NCBI RefSeq assembly: GCF_023072615.1
Contig: NZ_JAKNRW010000014.1
Span: forward strand, 51,818-115,817
Reading direction: 5' to 3'
Source: Pseudomonas violetae
Lineage (GTDB): Bacteria; Pseudomonadota; Gammaproteobacteria; Pseudomonadales; Pseudomonadaceae
Length of the DNA: 64,000 nucleotides
The notes under the pieces were generated by a model. It was not told where the DNA came from. It made no database searches and saw only the letters and a list, made by a program, of their open reading frames with translations. This document shows, piece after piece, positions 27,908 through 35,945 of the stretch; positions within the stretch are counted from its first letter, which is position 1; each line of letters opens with the position of its first letter. The position numbers and the translations under genes are program-made.

Positions 27908-28039
27908 ACCAATATCCGCGCCCCCATGCGTGAAATCGATCAGTTGCTGCCGCACAACTGGCAACCGGTCTGGTTGCGCGGGGCGTGGTCCCGCAGGCAT
28001 GCGTTCCAACTAGGATTGCAGGCACTGCTTGTTGGTTAG
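27908..28039 (+). pseudogene. Possible transposase C-terminal remnant (IS66-like)
   Basis: An open frame of 43 codons to a TAG, reading through IRAPMREIDQLLPHNWQPVW, with no start or ribosome site. The pattern (I/V)D-x-LLPH-x-W resembles the C-terminal segment of IS66-type transposases. It is too short for certainty and could be an unrelated fragment. Confidence 0.25.
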
Positions 28040-28090
28040 ATTTACGATGGTGATCATAATCTTCGCACTGTGTCGAAATCGGAGGATGAA

Positions 28091-28486
28091 ATGAAGGGAA
28101 GCTGCGCTTGTGGGGCTGTAGGTTATGAAATCGACAGCATTGATATGCCAATTAGCCATTGCCATTGTAGTACCTGCCGCAAGACCCATGCGGCTGCATA
28201 TGTCACCACAGCAGGGGTGCTTAGAGAGCATTTCAAATGGACTCAAGGCTTGGAAGCATTGAAATCTTTCGAGTCATCTCCAGGAAAACTCCGACACTTC
28301 TGCTCTCAATGCGGATCGCACCTTGCAGCTGAGCGTAACGGATCAGCTGCAATGATCGTACGCGTAGCGACGCTGGACGATGAGCCTGGCTCTAGGCCCA
28401 AGTATCACATCTGGACGGAACAGGACGTAGCGTGGCTGGAAGGGGAAGATCTCCCGAGGTACTCACAATGGCAGCCGGATGGATAA
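28091..28486 (+). CDS. GFA / CENP-V family zinc protein
   Basis: A 131-residue protein of the GFA family (glutathione-dependent formaldehyde-activating enzyme-like; most members have unknown activity). The zinc-binding cysteines are visible: GSCACGAVGYEI, then HCHCSTCRK, then HFCSQCGSHL. The ATG at 28091 has ggagg 5 bases before it and starts right at the conserved domain, so the GTG at 28070 is not used. It lies just right of the island remnants and may belong to the decayed second island or to the core chromosome. Confidence 0.85.
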   Translation: MKGSCACGAVGYEIDSIDMPISHCHCSTCRKTHAAAYVTTAGVLREHFKWTQGLEALKSFESSPGKLRHFCSQCGSHLAAERNGSAAMIVRVATLDDEPGSRPKYHIWTEQDVAWLEGEDLPRYSQWQPDG

Positions 28487-28657
28487 CAGAACAGTTGCCA
28501 GGCTATAACACCCGTTAGGTGCCCATGCGGGATTCATGCTGAGACCTTATGTTCCGCAATGGCACTGGCAAACAAAGGTGGCTGGAAAGTCTCGATGGCT
28601 GACGTTCACGACCGTATTGGCTTTAGTCTCTGAAGAGTTCGTAGCGCTCGTCAGAAG

Positions 28658-29350
28658 CTATCGGCTCATACTGCGTTCGTAGGCTGCCAGCACGGTGCGC
28701 TCCGACTGCACCAGATAGGCTTCGAGCATCTGAGTTGCCTCCTCTGGTCGCCCCTCTTCGATACAGCGCAGGATTGAAACATTCATGTCGACATAAGGCA
28801 TATGCAGGAATTCTGCGTCATCCAGTAGGCCGAAGGCCAACCGCAGTTCGGCAGATATCTGACCATAGAACACCACCAATCGCGGGCTGTCGGCTAGCTC
28901 GACGATAGCCTTGTGGAACATCATGTTAGCGGTGCCGACGGCGACCCAATCCTTGGCTTCGCGCGCTCGCATGCCCGCCTCCACTGCTTGACGCATATGC
29001 AATGTTCCCGGATGCAGCGGGTAACCCTGAGCAATGGCCTTGCATTCGATAAAGCGGCGTACACGATAGATGTCAATAATCGACGCCATATCAGGTTCCG
29101 CCACAGTTACCCCTCGATTGGGCTCATGCTTGAGCAACCCCTCACGGGTCAGGACCCTGAACGCCTCTCTCAACGTGTTGCGGGAAATCTGCAGGCTGTC
29201 GGCCAGCGCTGCTTCGGACAGCCGTTGGCCCGGGACCAATTCGCCTTCGACCAGCATCCTGCGGACCTCTTGGGTAATGGATTCACCCAGCGAGCGAGGA
29301 AGGGAATTTGAAACGTCGTTCATGTGCGATCCAGAGTCAGAAAAAGTCAT
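28658..29350 (-). CDS. GntR family (FadR/FCD) transcriptional regulator
   Basis: A 230-residue regulator with an N-terminal winged helix (LSEAALADSLQISRNTLREAFRVL) and a C-terminal all-helical FCD ligand domain whose metal-binding His/Asp residues are in MMFHKAIVELADSPRL. It is divergent from the transporter and 5-oxoprolinase operon, so it most likely represses that operon and responds to a substrate such as 5-oxoproline. A start at 29323 (MNDVSN) is also possible; neither start has a strong ribosome site. A 13-bp palindrome in the shared promoter region is a candidate operator. Confidence 0.88.
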   Translation of the reverse strand: MTFSDSGSHMNDVSNSLPRSLGESITQEVRRMLVEGELVPGQRLSEAALADSLQISRNTLREAFRVLTREGLLKHEPNRGVTVAEPDMASIIDIYRVRRFIECKAIAQGYPLHPGTLHMRQAVEAGMRAREAKDWVAVGTANMMFHKAIVELADSPRLVVFYGQISAELRLAFGLLDDAEFLHMPYVDMNVSILRCIEEGRPEEATQMLEAYLVQSERTVLAAYERSMSR

Positions 29351-29471
29351 TTTGATGTTCCATCAGAGCTCAGCGCATGGCAAGACGTAAGGGTGCCGTG
29401 TGCATCATTAAGTAACACGCAGGAGTGATAAGGTTACAAACCGGTGCACATTGTCGACCCAAAGACAAATC

Positions 29472-29484
29472 ATTGTTCAACAAT
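29472..29484. promoter_or_regulatory. Candidate GntR operator palindrome
   Basis: attgttcaacaat is a perfect 13-bp palindrome midway between the divergent regulator and transporter starts. The form TTGT-N-ACAA suits FadR-type GntR regulators. Confidence 0.5.
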
Positions 29485-29577
29485 CAAATAGCTATGTATC
29501 AACACATTCAGCCCAATAATTGAATCTTGGCACACTCGTTGCTCAACCAAAGCATCTCCCACCGTAGGAATGATGCA

Positions 29578-30825
29578 GTGACACAGACAGCCGTGACACA
29601 GACCGCTCAAGATTTTACAAAGGCGCGACGCTCTTCCCTGATAGCCGCAATTTTCATGATGGCCACTTCTGCCATCGGCCCTGGATTCATCACCCAGACC
29701 GCCACGTTCACGGCTAAGATGGGGGCGGCCTTTGCATTCGGTATCTTGGCGTCGATTGTGATCGACTTCGTGGTTCAACTGAACGTCTGGCGTATTGTCA
29801 CCCTGACCCGAATGCGTGCCGCAGACGTGGCCAACAAAGCGATTCCAGGCAGTGGTTACCTGCTGGCGGTGCTGGTGATCTTCGGCGGGCTGGTGTTCAA
29901 CGTCGGCAACATCGCCGGTGCCGGGTTGGGCCTGAACGCGCTGATGGGGCTTGATGCAAAATGGGGCGGTAGTCTAAGCGCCCTGCTGGCCATCGGTATC
30001 TTCCTCTCCCACCGCGCCGGACTGGCCGTCGACCGGCTGATCGTCGTGCTGGGCCTGGTGATGATTGGCCTGACGCTGTTCGTGGCCTTTGCCTCTAACC
30101 CGCCACTGGGTGAAGCCCTCTACCAGACCATCCTTCCTGACCAGATCAATTTCGCCACCATTACCACCATTGTTGGCGGTACGGTTGGTGGTTACATCAC
30201 CTATGCCGGGGCTCATCGCCTGTTAGACCGCGGTACTACCGGGGTAGAAAATCTCCAGGCAGTGACCAAGGCAGCCCTGAGCGGCATCATGGTCACCGGC
30301 CTCATGCGCTACATCCTGTTTCTCGCCATCCTAGGCGTTGTTGCCAGCGGTGTAGTTATCGACACCTCGGGTCAGGGCGCCAATCCGGCCGCTCAAGCCT
30401 TCCAGGCAACGGCTGGGCAGATCGGCCTGCGCGTCTTCGGTCTCATCCTGTGGGCCGCCAGTATTACCAGCGTGATCGGCGCTGCCTACACTTCCATTTC
30501 CTTCATCACCGTGTTCAAGCCGAACATCACTGAGAAGGGGCGCAACCGCGCCACGATAGTGTTCATCTCCCTATCGCTGCTGATCTTTGTCCTGATGGGT
30601 ACTGCACCTTCCGCACTGTTGCTCTTCGCTGGCGGTTTCAACGGCCTGATACTACCAATCGGTCTGAGCATTTTTATCTACGTCGGCTGGCGCCGGTCCG
30701 ACCTCATGGACGGTTACCATTACCCACGCTGGCTGCTGGTGCTGGGCGCCGTGACCTGCCTGCTGACCTGGTACATGGCAATCAAATCCGTTGGGCCGAT
30801 CTTCGCCTTCCTCAACATTGTTTGA
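29578..30825 (+). CDS. NRAMP-like transporter of the 5-oxoproline cluster
   Basis: A 415-residue inner-membrane protein with about 11 hydrophobic segments, of the NRAMP/MntH superfamily group (YcsG-like) that travels with 5-oxoprolinase genes. The first segment carries SAIGPGFITQTATFT in the position of the metal-binding DPGN helix of true NRAMP proteins; the Asp is missing, so it probably moves an organic substrate or acid rather than manganese. The GTG at 29578 has agga 8 bases upstream; the frame is open further but without a site. It opens the operon that continues with pxpA. Confidence 0.85.
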   Translation: MTQTAVTQTAQDFTKARRSSLIAAIFMMATSAIGPGFITQTATFTAKMGAAFAFGILASIVIDFVVQLNVWRIVTLTRMRAADVANKAIPGSGYLLAVLVIFGGLVFNVGNIAGAGLGLNALMGLDAKWGGSLSALLAIGIFLSHRAGLAVDRLIVVLGLVMIGLTLFVAFASNPPLGEALYQTILPDQINFATITTIVGGTVGGYITYAGAHRLLDRGTTGVENLQAVTKAALSGIMVTGLMRYILFLAILGVVASGVVIDTSGQGANPAAQAFQATAGQIGLRVFGLILWAASITSVIGAAYTSISFITVFKPNITEKGRNRATIVFISLSLLIFVLMGTAPSALLLFAGGFNGLILPIGLSIFIYVGWRRSDLMDGYHYPRWLLVLGAVTCLLTWYMAIKSVGPIFAFLNIV

Positions 30826-30853
30826 GCCCGATGACGAACAAGGAGTCACGTTA

Positions 30854-31624
30854 ATGCCAACAATAGATATCAACAGCGACCTGGGCGAAAGCTTTGGCGC
30901 CTGGAGCATGGGCGACGATTACGCGATGCTCGATGTCGTGACCAGCGCCAATGTCGCCTGCGGTTTTCACGCCGGCGATCCGGCCGGCATTCTGCAGACA
31001 CTGAAAGCTGCAGTGGCAAAAAATGTCACCATTGGCGCCCATGTCGCTTACCCGGACAAAGTCGGCTTTGGCCGACGAAACATGGACCTGTCCAGTGACG
31101 AGCTGACTGCCGACGTGATCTACCAGATCGGCGCGCTGCAAGGCCTGACCAAGGCCGCCGGCGCCTCCGTGCGCTATGTGAAGCCCCATGGCGCCCTGTA
31201 CAACACCATTGCTCACGATCGCCGTCAGGCGCTGGCCGTGATCGAAGCCATCCGCGCGATTGACTCCAACCTCATATTGGTCGCATTGGCGGGCTCCAGC
31301 CTGATTGAACTGGCCCGTAACGAGGGTTTGCAGTGTATCGCCGAAGCGTTCGCTGACCGTGCCTATACGCCGCAGGGCACCCTCGTCTCTCGCCGCGAAC
31401 CAGGTGCCGTGCTGCACGATCCCAAGCTCGTCGCCCAACGTATGCTGCGCCTCGTTGAAGACGGCACCATCGAAGCGATCGACGGCAGTCTGACCAAAAT
31501 CCAGGCCGACTCGATCTGTGTCCATGGCGACAGCCCGGCAGCGGTGGAAATGGCCCGTGAACTGCGCCGCGTGCTGGAACAGGCCAACATGACCCTGCAA
31601 CCCTTTGCAGGAGGTCGTCCATGA
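30854..31624 (+). CDS. pxpA: 5-oxoprolinase subunit A (LamB/YcsF family)
   Basis: A 256-residue protein that, with PxpB and PxpC, hydrolyses 5-oxoproline (pyroglutamate) to glutamate using ATP. The family signature is clear: the start IDINSDLGESFGAW, the VACGFHAGDP box, GAHVAYPDKVGFGRR, and VKPHGALYN. The ATG at 30854 has aggag 8 bases upstream. Its stop overlaps the next gene (ATGA). Confidence 0.95.
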   Translation: MPTIDINSDLGESFGAWSMGDDYAMLDVVTSANVACGFHAGDPAGILQTLKAAVAKNVTIGAHVAYPDKVGFGRRNMDLSSDELTADVIYQIGALQGLTKAAGASVRYVKPHGALYNTIAHDRRQALAVIEAIRAIDSNLILVALAGSSLIELARNEGLQCIAEAFADRAYTPQGTLVSRREPGAVLHDPKLVAQRMLRLVEDGTIEAIDGSLTKIQADSICVHGDSPAAVEMARELRRVLEQANMTLQPFAGGRP

Positions 31625-32427
31625 ATGCCCTTGATCGCGCTCGCCGGGCGGCCATCGCCGCTGGCCGTGAAGCACGCGCAGCCTACCGTGGCGGTCTAGT
31701 CACCCCCACCGCCGGTATCGCACCGGGCATGACTCAAGCGAACCTGATTGCCTTACCGCGTGACTGGGCCTATGACTTCCTGCTGTATGCCCAACGCAAC
31801 CCTAAAGCTTGTCCGATCCTTGACGTCACCGATGCCGCAAGCCCAAACACCCTGTTGGCTGAAGGAGCTGACCTGCGCACTGATCTGCCCCTGTACCGCA
31901 TCTGGCGTGACGGAAAGCTGGTGGAGGAAGTCAGCGACGCCACGAAGGCGTGGGCCGAACACGACGACATGGTGACCTTTCTGATCGGCTGCAGCTTTAC
32001 ATTTGAAACGGCCCTGCAAGAGGCAGGCATTGAAGTGCGGCATATCGCCGATGGCTGCAACGTACCGATGTACCTGACCAACCATGCCTGCCGTCCGGCC
32101 GGGCGCCTGAAGGGTGACATGGTGGTTTCCATGCGGCCGATCCGCGCCGATCGCGTGGCCGAAGCCTGCGGCATCTCCGGGCGCTACCCTTCAGTCCATG
32201 GCGCCCCGGTGCACATCGGAGAGCCCGCTTTGCTTGGCATCCAGGACTTGGCTCGACCCGATTTCGGCGACGCCGTACGCATCGAGCCGGGAGAGATCCC
32301 GGTGTTCTGGGCTTGCGGAGTAACGCCTCAGGCGGCGGTCATGGCTTCGGGCGTGCCCTTTGCAATCACCCATTCGCCCGGCCATATGTTCATCACCGAT
32401 GTGCCTGACAGCACGTACCACGTCTAG
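31621..32427 (+). CDS. putative hydro-lyase (YcsI / DUF1445 family)
   Basis: A 268-residue protein of the D-glutamate cyclase-like hydro-lyase family. Landmarks are TPTAGIAPGMTQANLIALP near the start, FLIGCSFTFE in the middle, and HSPGHMFITD close to the end. Family members convert D-glutamate to 5-oxo-D-proline or similar compounds, which fits its place between pxpA and the pxpBC fusion: it may supply the 5-oxoproline-type substrate. It overlaps pxpA by 4 bases. Confidence 0.88.
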   Translation: MNALDRARRAAIAAGREARAAYRGGLVTPTAGIAPGMTQANLIALPRDWAYDFLLYAQRNPKACPILDVTDAASPNTLLAEGADLRTDLPLYRIWRDGKLVEEVSDATKAWAEHDDMVTFLIGCSFTFETALQEAGIEVRHIADGCNVPMYLTNHACRPAGRLKGDMVVSMRPIRADRVAEACGISGRYPSVHGAPVHIGEPALLGIQDLARPDFGDAVRIEPGEIPVFWACGVTPQAAVMASGVPFAITHSPGHMFITDVPDSTYHV

Positions 32428-32436
32428 GAGTCTGCT

Positions 32437-34056
32437 GTGCGTTTTTTACCGGTCAACCTGGACGCCCTGCTCGTCGAATTGAAAGATCTGGACGAAACCC
32501 TGGCATTGTTCGACGCCCTGACGGCGGACCCTATTGCGGGGGTGGAAGAAATCATTCCTGCCGCACGAACCCTGCTGATCCAATTCCGCCCCAGCGCCAT
32601 TACGCAGCAGGCGCTGGTCAATCGTATCGCTGTCCAGGACCTGAGCCAGCCCCGCGCGTTCGAGCATCGCCGGGTGGAAGTTCCCGTTCATTACAATGGT
32701 GAAGACCTCGACGAGGTCGCCACGCTGCTGGGGATCAGCCGCGCCGAGGTGGTCCAACGTCACACCGCCCATGACTACAGCGTGGCCTTCTGCGGATTCG
32801 CTCCGGGGTTCGCCTACCTGACCGGCGGGGCGGGTTTCCAGGTACCCCGCCGACAAACTCCCCGCACCCGCATACCCGCAGGTGCGGTTGCCTTGGCGGG
32901 GGAATTCAGCGGTGTTTATCCGCAAGCCAGCCCCGGCGGATGGCAGATCATCGGCGTCACGCCTTTGCAGATGTGGGACCTGAACCGCGCTGAATCGGCC
33001 CTGCTGCGGCCCGGCTATAAAGTGCGGTTTACCGATGCTGGCCCACTCCCGGCGGGCGGCCTGCCCGCTCCCACAGTCCCGGCAAGTGCCGCCGCGCCCA
33101 GCGGTGCCTATCTGGAAATCATCACTCCCGGCTTGCACTGCGTGTTGCAGGATATGGGCCGTCCCGGCCAGACCGGCCAAGGCGTATCCCGTTCCGGCGC
33201 GCTGGACCTCGGCGCCTTGCGGGCGGCCAACCGCGCGGTCGGCAATCCCTCGGACATGGCCTGTGTGGAATCGGTACTCGGCGGCCTAAGCTTCGTCTGT
33301 CATGGTCGTGCGGTGATAGCAATCACCGGCGCACACACCCCGGTCACCATCACTAACGCCAGTGGCCTGCAATGGCCTGCCGACAACTACCAGCCCATTG
33401 AGCTGGAGGCCGGTGACAAGGTCAGCCTGGGTTCACCTTCGGCAGGGTTGCGCAGCTACTTGTCGATTCGCGGCGGCTTTGAGGTCGCTCCGGTGCTCGG
33501 CAGTCTGTCGACAGATACCCTAGCCCAAGTCGGCCCCCCTGCACTCGCGGCCGGTGACAAGCTGGGTTTTACGACGCCTGCGACAGGCACCAGCGTGTCG
33601 CTGAACGAAGCTCCGGCCTTCGATCTGCCCACTAAGGCCAACATCGTGACCCTGGACGTGGTCATGGGGCCACGCACTGACTGGTTTACCGAAGACGCTA
33701 TCCAGCGTCTGAGCAGCCAACTCTGGCGAGTCACCTCACAGTCCAACCGCGTCGGTATTCGTCTGGCGGGTGACACGCCGCTGGAGCGCAGCAACCACCA
33801 AGAGTTGCCCAGCGAAGGCACTTCCGTCGGCGCCATTCAGGTTCCGGCCAGCGGCCAACCGGTTCTGTTTCTCGCCGATCACCCGTTGACCGGTGGCTAT
33901 CCGGTGATCGGCGCAGTCGCCAGCTACCACCTCGACCTGGCTGGCCAGATACCTATCAATGCGCAGATTCGCTTTAACCCTTTGGACGGCTTCAAAGAGA
34001 TTCAAACCATTACTGAAGCCTCTTCTTCACCTGCCGATGTGAAAAAACTCCCATGA
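32437..34056 (+). CDS. pxpBC: fused 5-oxoprolinase subunits B and C (KipI-KipA)
   Basis: A 539-residue fusion. Residues 1-205 are PxpB/KipI (VAFCGFAPGFAYLTG, PRTRIPAGAVALAGEFSGVY, PGGWQIIG). Residues about 228-530 are PxpC/KipA (YLEIITPGLHCVLQDMGRPG, SVLGGLSFVCHG, SYLSIRGGF). In many bacteria these are separate genes, and KipI-KipA also occur as kinase-inhibitor relatives in Bacillus. With PxpA the fusion would complete ATP-dependent 5-oxoprolinase. The GTG start has aggag 7-8 bases upstream. It overlaps the biotin carboxylase gene by 4 bases. Confidence 0.92.
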   Translation: MRFLPVNLDALLVELKDLDETLALFDALTADPIAGVEEIIPAARTLLIQFRPSAITQQALVNRIAVQDLSQPRAFEHRRVEVPVHYNGEDLDEVATLLGISRAEVVQRHTAHDYSVAFCGFAPGFAYLTGGAGFQVPRRQTPRTRIPAGAVALAGEFSGVYPQASPGGWQIIGVTPLQMWDLNRAESALLRPGYKVRFTDAGPLPAGGLPAPTVPASAAAPSGAYLEIITPGLHCVLQDMGRPGQTGQGVSRSGALDLGALRAANRAVGNPSDMACVESVLGGLSFVCHGRAVIAITGAHTPVTITNASGLQWPADNYQPIELEAGDKVSLGSPSAGLRSYLSIRGGFEVAPVLGSLSTDTLAQVGPPALAAGDKLGFTTPATGTSVSLNEAPAFDLPTKANIVTLDVVMGPRTDWFTEDAIQRLSSQLWRVTSQSNRVGIRLAGDTPLERSNHQELPSEGTSVGAIQVPASGQPVLFLADHPLTGGYPVIGAVASYHLDLAGQIPINAQIRFNPLDGFKEIQTITEASSSPADVKKLP

Positions 34057-35792
34057 AAAAATTACTGATTGCCAACCGTGGTGAAATTGCCGTCCGCATC
34101 GCCCGCGCCTGCCGCGACTATGGCGTGCAGTCTGTCGCAGTCTATGCCGACGCGGACATCGACGCCCTGCACGTGCACCAAGCCGACGAAGCCTACTCAC
34201 TGAATGGCCAGCGTCCGGCCGAGACCTACCTGGATATCGGCAAACTTATCGCCGTCGCCAAACGCAGCGGTGCCGATGCCGTGCACCCCGGCTATGGTTT
34301 TCTGTCTGAAAGGGCCGACTTCGCCCGGGCGGTGATCGAGGCTGGGCTGATCTGGGTCGGTCCCAACCCAGAGACCATCGACGTGCTTGGCGACAAGGTC
34401 GAGGCGCGAAAAATTGCCCATCTGGTCGGTGCGCCTCTGGTGGCCGGTACGCCAGGCCCGGTCGAAAGCGCCGCCGAAGTGCTGACCTTTGCTGAACAGC
34501 ACGGCCTGCCCATTGCCATCAAAGCGGCCTTTGGCGGCGGCGGACGTGGCATGAAAGTCGCCTGGCGCATGGATGAAGTAGCTGAATTGTTCGCCTCCGC
34601 CGTGCGCGAAGCGGAAGCGGCCTTTGGTCGTGGCGAATGCTACGTCGAACAGTTCCTCGACCGCCCTAGGCACATCGAAGCGCAGATCCTCGCCGACAAA
34701 CACGGCAAGGTCGTCGTCGTCGGCACGCGTGACTGCTCCTTGCAGCGGCGCAATCAGAAGCTGGTGGAGGAAGCGCCTGCGCCCTTTATCAGCGACGAAC
34801 AGCGCCAGCGTATTCATCAGTCTGCTCAGGATATTTGCGCCAAAGCCGGCTACGTCGGTGCCGGCACTGTGGAGTTCCTGCTCAGCCAGGATGGCACCCT
34901 GTCGTTCCTGGAGGTCAATACCCGCTTACAGGTCGAGCACCCGGTGACCGAAGAGACCTCTGGGGTTGATCTGGTGATCGAACAACTGCGGATCGCCGAC
35001 GGTTTCCCGCTGTCCTTCAGTGAGACACCGACCCCGCGAGGCCACAGCTTCGAATTTCGAATCAACGCGGAAGACCCGGGCAAGGGTTTCCTGCCGACCC
35101 CCGGTCAGATCACCGATTTCCTGCCGCCGTCTGGCCCGGGCGTGCGTCTGGACAGCGGAGTGATAAGCGGCTCACGAGTTCCCAGCACCTTCGATTCGAT
35201 GATGGCCAAACTGATCGTCACCGGCGCCACTCGCGAGCAAGCTATCGTGCGCGCCCGGCGCGCCTTGGCTGAATTCAACATTGAGGGCATCGCCTCGGTA
35301 CTGCCGTTCCACCGGGCCGTGATGGACCATGATGACTTCACCGGGACCGATAAATTCGCCGTCCACACGCGCTGGATCGAGACCGATTTCGCCGAACAGA
35401 TCACGCTCGCCCCACGTGCTGCTGTATCCGCCGACCCAGGCATCCTGCGCACATTTGTCGAGATTGACGGCAAACGCCACGAACTGGGCCTTCCGGCTGC
35501 GCTGCTGCGAGGCGTCAGCCTGAATGCATCGAGCACCGACAGCGAAAGCACAGCCCCGTCCGAGGTTACTGATCCGCAGGCGATACTGACGCCCGTGGCG
35601 GGGAATCTGCATACCTGGGTCGTCGAAGACGGCGAGTCGGTGAGTGCCGGACAAGTGATCGCGGTTGTAGAAGCCATGAAAATGGAAACTTCGGTCCTTG
35701 CACCTTGTGAAGGTCAGGTGCAGATCGCCAAACAGGCAGGCGACTATTTTGAAGCCGGTTCCGTGATTGGCCGCATCAAGACCCTTAATTGA
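34053..35792 (+). CDS. biotin carboxylase fused to biotin carrier domain
   Basis: A 579-residue protein that carboxylates its own biotin using ATP and bicarbonate. The biotin carboxylase part runs from KKLLIANRGEIAVRIARACR to about residue 445, with HPGYGFLSERADFA, the ATP-grasp loop FGGGGRGMKV, and the catalytic EVNTRLQVEHPVTE. A C-terminal biotinyl domain has VEAMKMET, with the biotin lysine at residue 543. The lay-out matches acetyl/propionyl-CoA carboxylase alpha chains. No carboxyltransferase gene is nearby, and the gene is translationally coupled to pxpBC, so it may serve the 5-oxoproline or hydro-lyase reactions in a way still unclear. It ends the operon. Confidence 0.92.
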   Translation: MKKLLIANRGEIAVRIARACRDYGVQSVAVYADADIDALHVHQADEAYSLNGQRPAETYLDIGKLIAVAKRSGADAVHPGYGFLSERADFARAVIEAGLIWVGPNPETIDVLGDKVEARKIAHLVGAPLVAGTPGPVESAAEVLTFAEQHGLPIAIKAAFGGGGRGMKVAWRMDEVAELFASAVREAEAAFGRGECYVEQFLDRPRHIEAQILADKHGKVVVVGTRDCSLQRRNQKLVEEAPAPFISDEQRQRIHQSAQDICAKAGYVGAGTVEFLLSQDGTLSFLEVNTRLQVEHPVTEETSGVDLVIEQLRIADGFPLSFSETPTPRGHSFEFRINAEDPGKGFLPTPGQITDFLPPSGPGVRLDSGVISGSRVPSTFDSMMAKLIVTGATREQAIVRARRALAEFNIEGIASVLPFHRAVMDHDDFTGTDKFAVHTRWIETDFAEQITLAPRAAVSADPGILRTFVEIDGKRHELGLPAALLRGVSLNASSTDSESTAPSEVTDPQAILTPVAGNLHTWVVEDGESVSAGQVIAVVEAMKMETSVLAPCEGQVQIAKQAGDYFEAGSVIGRIKTLN

Positions 35793-35820
35793 TTTAAACG
35801 CTTTTCTTTTCGCAGGTATT

Positions 35821-35853
35821 ACGCGCAACGGGTTAATAGCCCCGTTGCCGCGT
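35821..35853 (+). terminator. Probable terminator of the 5-oxoproline operon
   Basis: acgcgcaacggg and cccgttgccgcgt pair with one bulged C around an 8-base loop, 28 bases after the last stop. There is no real T run, so termination may be factor-assisted. Confidence 0.45.
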
Positions 35854-35945
35854 GTTGCCCGCAGAAAATTGTAGATGTAATTTTTCATGAAAAACAACAA
35901 TAAATCTAATCATTAAATCTGCCGTTTATCTGGAGCATAAAGAGC

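Noticed and set aside
28070..28090. GTG start for the GFA gene
   Set aside because: The ATG at 28091 lies 5 bases after ggagg and begins exactly at the conserved domain.
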